Of a DNA stretch of 16,665 nucleotides, positions 14,993 through 16,665 are shown one piece after another. The notes beneath the pieces are model-generated. The model saw only the letters and a program-made list of their open reading frames with translations. It did no database searches and had not been told where the DNA came from. Both the position numbers and the translations under genes were made by a program. This stretch comes from a bacterium (GTDB lineage Bacteria; Vulcanimicrobiota; Xenobia; RGZZ01): positions 1-16,665 of the forward strand of contig JAJXVI010000004.1 in NCBI GenBank assembly GCA_021782195.1, in the 5' to 3' direction. Numbering within the stretch: the stretch's first letter is position 1; each line of letters begins with the position of its first letter.

Positions 14993-15229
14993 ATGGGTAC
15001 CGTCCTCCAGACGTCGCACCAGTTGTTTCCCCACCCCTGTGTGCCTGAGGATATGCGCTTTTGCTCCTACAATCCGCAGACGATCTCGTTCTACTGCGTG
15101 GAGTGTGGCGGGAGGCTGACGCTGGCCGTGACACGGGACGAGTGGGCGCTTTTTTTTGGGCACGATTCGCTCGTCCTCACGGAACGCGCGTTGGAGCGGG
15201 TCGTTCCCTCGACGTCATCGGACGACTGA
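14993..15229 (+). CDS. small cysteine-pair protein, function unknown
   Basis: The 78-residue product begins two bases after the stop of the zinc-ribbon gene. It has C16, C24 and a CVEC pair (C35, C38) in ISFYCVECGGRLTLAV, a half zinc ribbon with a possible second pair from C16/C24. The ribosome site is poor, so it may depend on translation of the preceding gene. ATG 15053 (MRFCSYNPQ) is an alternative start. No family is recognised. The next gene is convergent. Confidence 0.55.
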   Translation: MGTVLQTSHQLFPHPCVPEDMRFCSYNPQTISFYCVECGGRLTLAVTRDEWALFFGHDSLVLTERALERVVPSTSSDD

Positions 15230-15235
15230 GCCTGC

Positions 15236-15257
15236 TCCGGCTTTTCGCGAAGCCGGA
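15236..15257 (+). terminator. stem-loop after the STAS/zinc-ribbon gene set
   Basis: TCCGGCTT (15236-15243) pairs perfectly with AAGCCGGA (15250-15257) around the loop TTCGCG, seven bases after the stop of the last plus-strand gene and upstream of a convergent gene. The position suits a terminator in either direction, but no T run follows. A 12-base palindrome, TCCGAGCTCGGA, lies further on at 15286-15297. Confidence 0.45.
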
Positions 15258-15353
15258 ATCTCCGTTGCGCGCGGACTCCTTCTGCTCCGAGCTCGGAACG
15301 TGCCCACGGCGGACAGGGTCGTCACCGCGTGATGGATTCCGCGCGACGAACGG

Positions 15354-16223
15354 TTACTCGGCCGGCGTTTTCTCGGGGACGCCAGGTTGGAGCCGCTGGT
15401 TGTATTTGGCTTTGAGTTCGGCGTACGTCGTCTCGCTTACCTGGCCTTTTGAGAACCGGTCTTCGAGCAGTTCCAGAAGACGTGTGACGCGTCGGCGTTC
15501 AGCTTCGTCGACGACTCCTCCGCCGTGCGGAGCATTTTGCGCCGGGCCGGTACCGGCCGACGCCGTTCGGTTGGCGGGCGCACGTCTCGCGGCAGAGGTC
15601 GGTTGGGAAGCCGCTGCGGGCTGAGAAGCCGGTGCAGGCTGGGCCGACTTCGCGGACCGGGCCGCGGGCGTCGCCGGACTTGCCGCCGCGGATGGCGCGG
15701 GCTGAGCTGGCTTCGTGGTTCGGGTTGCAGTTGTCGGCGTCATCGCAACGGGTTGCACCGACGCTGCAGTCTCGGCGGTTCCTGAAGAGGCGGGAACGGC
15801 TGTCGCTTTCCCGGTCGCGTGCGGTGACTTCTCGTGTCGGTCAGAATGCGAATGCGTTCGCTCGGTGGACGGAAGGGCAGCCTCGGGCCTTTTTCCCGGG
15901 GTTGACGGCGCTGCCTGCGGGGGAAGCGCCGGCGTGTCGGTGCGGGGTTGGCTCTTTGTCGCGGCGTTGCGTTCCGATTCGCTTCGATGGTCGCGAGAGG
16001 TGCGTTGACCGTGCGCGTCGGAAGGCCCCGAGACCGGACCGTGTGGTTGAGGTGCGTGCGACGGTGTTGCCAAACCGCCTGGAGCAGTCTTCTCGGAGGC
16101 GGGGTGGGGAAGAAGGGGCGGCTGCGGAACGGGACGCGCCGGTGCTGTGAACTCCAGTCTGTCCGGCCTCTTGACGGGAGGATGCTGTTGCGGAGCTTTC
16201 ACGGGACGAACGGGGGCGACCAC
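15354..16223 (-). pseudogene. Pro/Ala-rich linker plus SHOCT-like C-terminal domain, in frame with the gene upstream
   Basis: The frame is open from directly after TAA 16260-16262 down to 15354, in the same register as the upstream coding region. The first ~230 residues are low-complexity (P, A, S, T, K, R), with degenerate repeats such as SAKSAQPAPASQPAAASQP. The last ~50 residues form a helical unit, RLLELLEDRFSKGQVSETT then YAELKAKYNQRL, similar in pattern to SHOCT-type short C-terminal domains (LxxLxxGxIsxxxYxxxKxxxL). GTG 16223 is the first usual start codon after the TAA, but CTTCCTCCC stands before it and no ribosome site is visible, so I favour its being the tail of the gene upstream, cut by a nonsense codon. 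The alternative is a separate small gene with an unseen start. Function unknown. Confidence 0.6.
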
Positions 16224-16259
16224 GGGAGGAAGTGGTTCCGGAGCGGGGACAGCGATCTC

Positions 16260-16665
16260 TTACGACAGATCTGCCGTGGCCTCTTCCCACCGACGGGCAT
16301 CGGTCTCAAGGAACTCCACGTTGGTGTGCACGACCTTGAAACGGTTTCCGGCGACCGACATGAGGTCGATGGAGTCTCGCTCGTTGAATGCGATGTCGAA
16401 ATCCACGTGGAGCCTGGAGAGCGGCCGGAGGTCAGCCTGTGCGGCCAGACGATCGTCAAAACGCTTGATCAGGAGGAACGGGGTGGTCTTCGTCTGAATG
16501 GCGACAAAGTTTCTTCCGAGGGAGCGCACGGTGTATTCCATGGAGGGAGCCGTGACGTGGAACTTCTCGCTTTCCGTGTTCACGATGACAATTCCGCGTT
16601 CCCCGTTCTGAACGGCGTCCACGAGTGCGGTTCCGTCGCGGTTCACGAGCAGTGACCGGATCAGA
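16260..16665 (-). CDS. conserved-looking protein of unknown function, N-terminal side beyond the window
   Basis: The frame is open from the right edge to TAA 16260-16262 (134 residues visible). It reads as a compact beta-rich domain: GIVIVNTESEKFHVTAPSME, VAIQTKTTPFLLIKRFDD, LHVDFDIAFNERDSIDLM, VAGNRFKVVHTNVEFLE. I do not recognise the family. GTG 16646 is a possible start, but sense codons continue upstream (LIRSLL), so the gene probably begins outside. The frame resumes after the TAA as EIAVPAPEPLPP and a Pro/Ala-rich linker, suggesting that the natural protein was this domain plus linker plus helical C-terminus. Confidence 0.55.
   Translation of the reverse strand, partial: LIRSLLVNRDGTALVDAVQNGERGIVIVNTESEKFHVTAPSMEYTVRSLGRNFVAIQTKTTPFLLIKRFDDRLAAQADLRPLSRLHVDFDIAFNERDSIDLMSVAGNRFKVVHTNVEFLETDARRWEEATADLS

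Noticed and set aside
15525..16150. Plus-strand frames over the Pro/Ala-rich region
   Set aside because: They are R/S-rich shadows; the minus-strand frame ends in a recognisable helical SHOCT-like unit and is in register with the upstream domain.

Overview
The window comes from a GC-rich bacterial chromosome (about 63% G+C by eye), most likely an uncultured or deep-branching lineage that I cannot place. It uses genetic code 11: TGA, TAA and TAG all end recognisable genes here, and TTG and GTG starts are common. Most of it is housekeeping. I found no CRISPR array, IS element, phage gene, tRNA or rRNA.

Layout. (1) 1-401, minus: the N-terminal part of a LarE-type sulfur transferase, running off the left edge. 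(2) 708-3961, plus: moeA and moaB (molybdenum cofactor) overlap by four bases; then come an HU-type DNA-binding protein with a TTG start and a GT2-like glycosyltransferase that overlaps the HU stop. (3) 4235-13952, minus: a long set running uvrD-like helicase-nuclease, membrane-anchored SbcC/YhaN-like ATPase, tsaE, tsaB, rimI, serA. The ATPase, tsaE, tsaB and rimI overlap one another end to end and look translationally coupled; TsaB and TsaE serve t6A tRNA modification. (4) 14179-15229, plus: a STAS-domain protein followed by two small cysteine-pair proteins. (5) 15354-16665, minus: a protein of unknown function with a long Pro/Ala-rich tail, running off the right edge.

The most notable features are two genes cut by one in-frame stop each while the rest of the frame stays open. 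A TGA at 13428-13430 splits the UvrD-like helicase between motifs Ib and II. A TAA at 16260-16262 separates an N-terminal domain from a Pro/Ala-rich linker and a SHOCT-like C-terminus. They may be recent nonsense mutations, assembly errors or read-through sites. Other notable items are a 17-bp-stem hairpin touching the ribosome binding site of the STAS gene, a TATAAT box placed so that larE mRNA would be leaderless, several inverted repeats between larE and moeA, a 21-bp tandem repeat in a RimI tail, and an SMC-like ATPase with two central membrane helices and no SbcD partner in view. I do not see a clearly new multi-gene system; the helicase-nuclease/ATPase pair is the nearest candidate.
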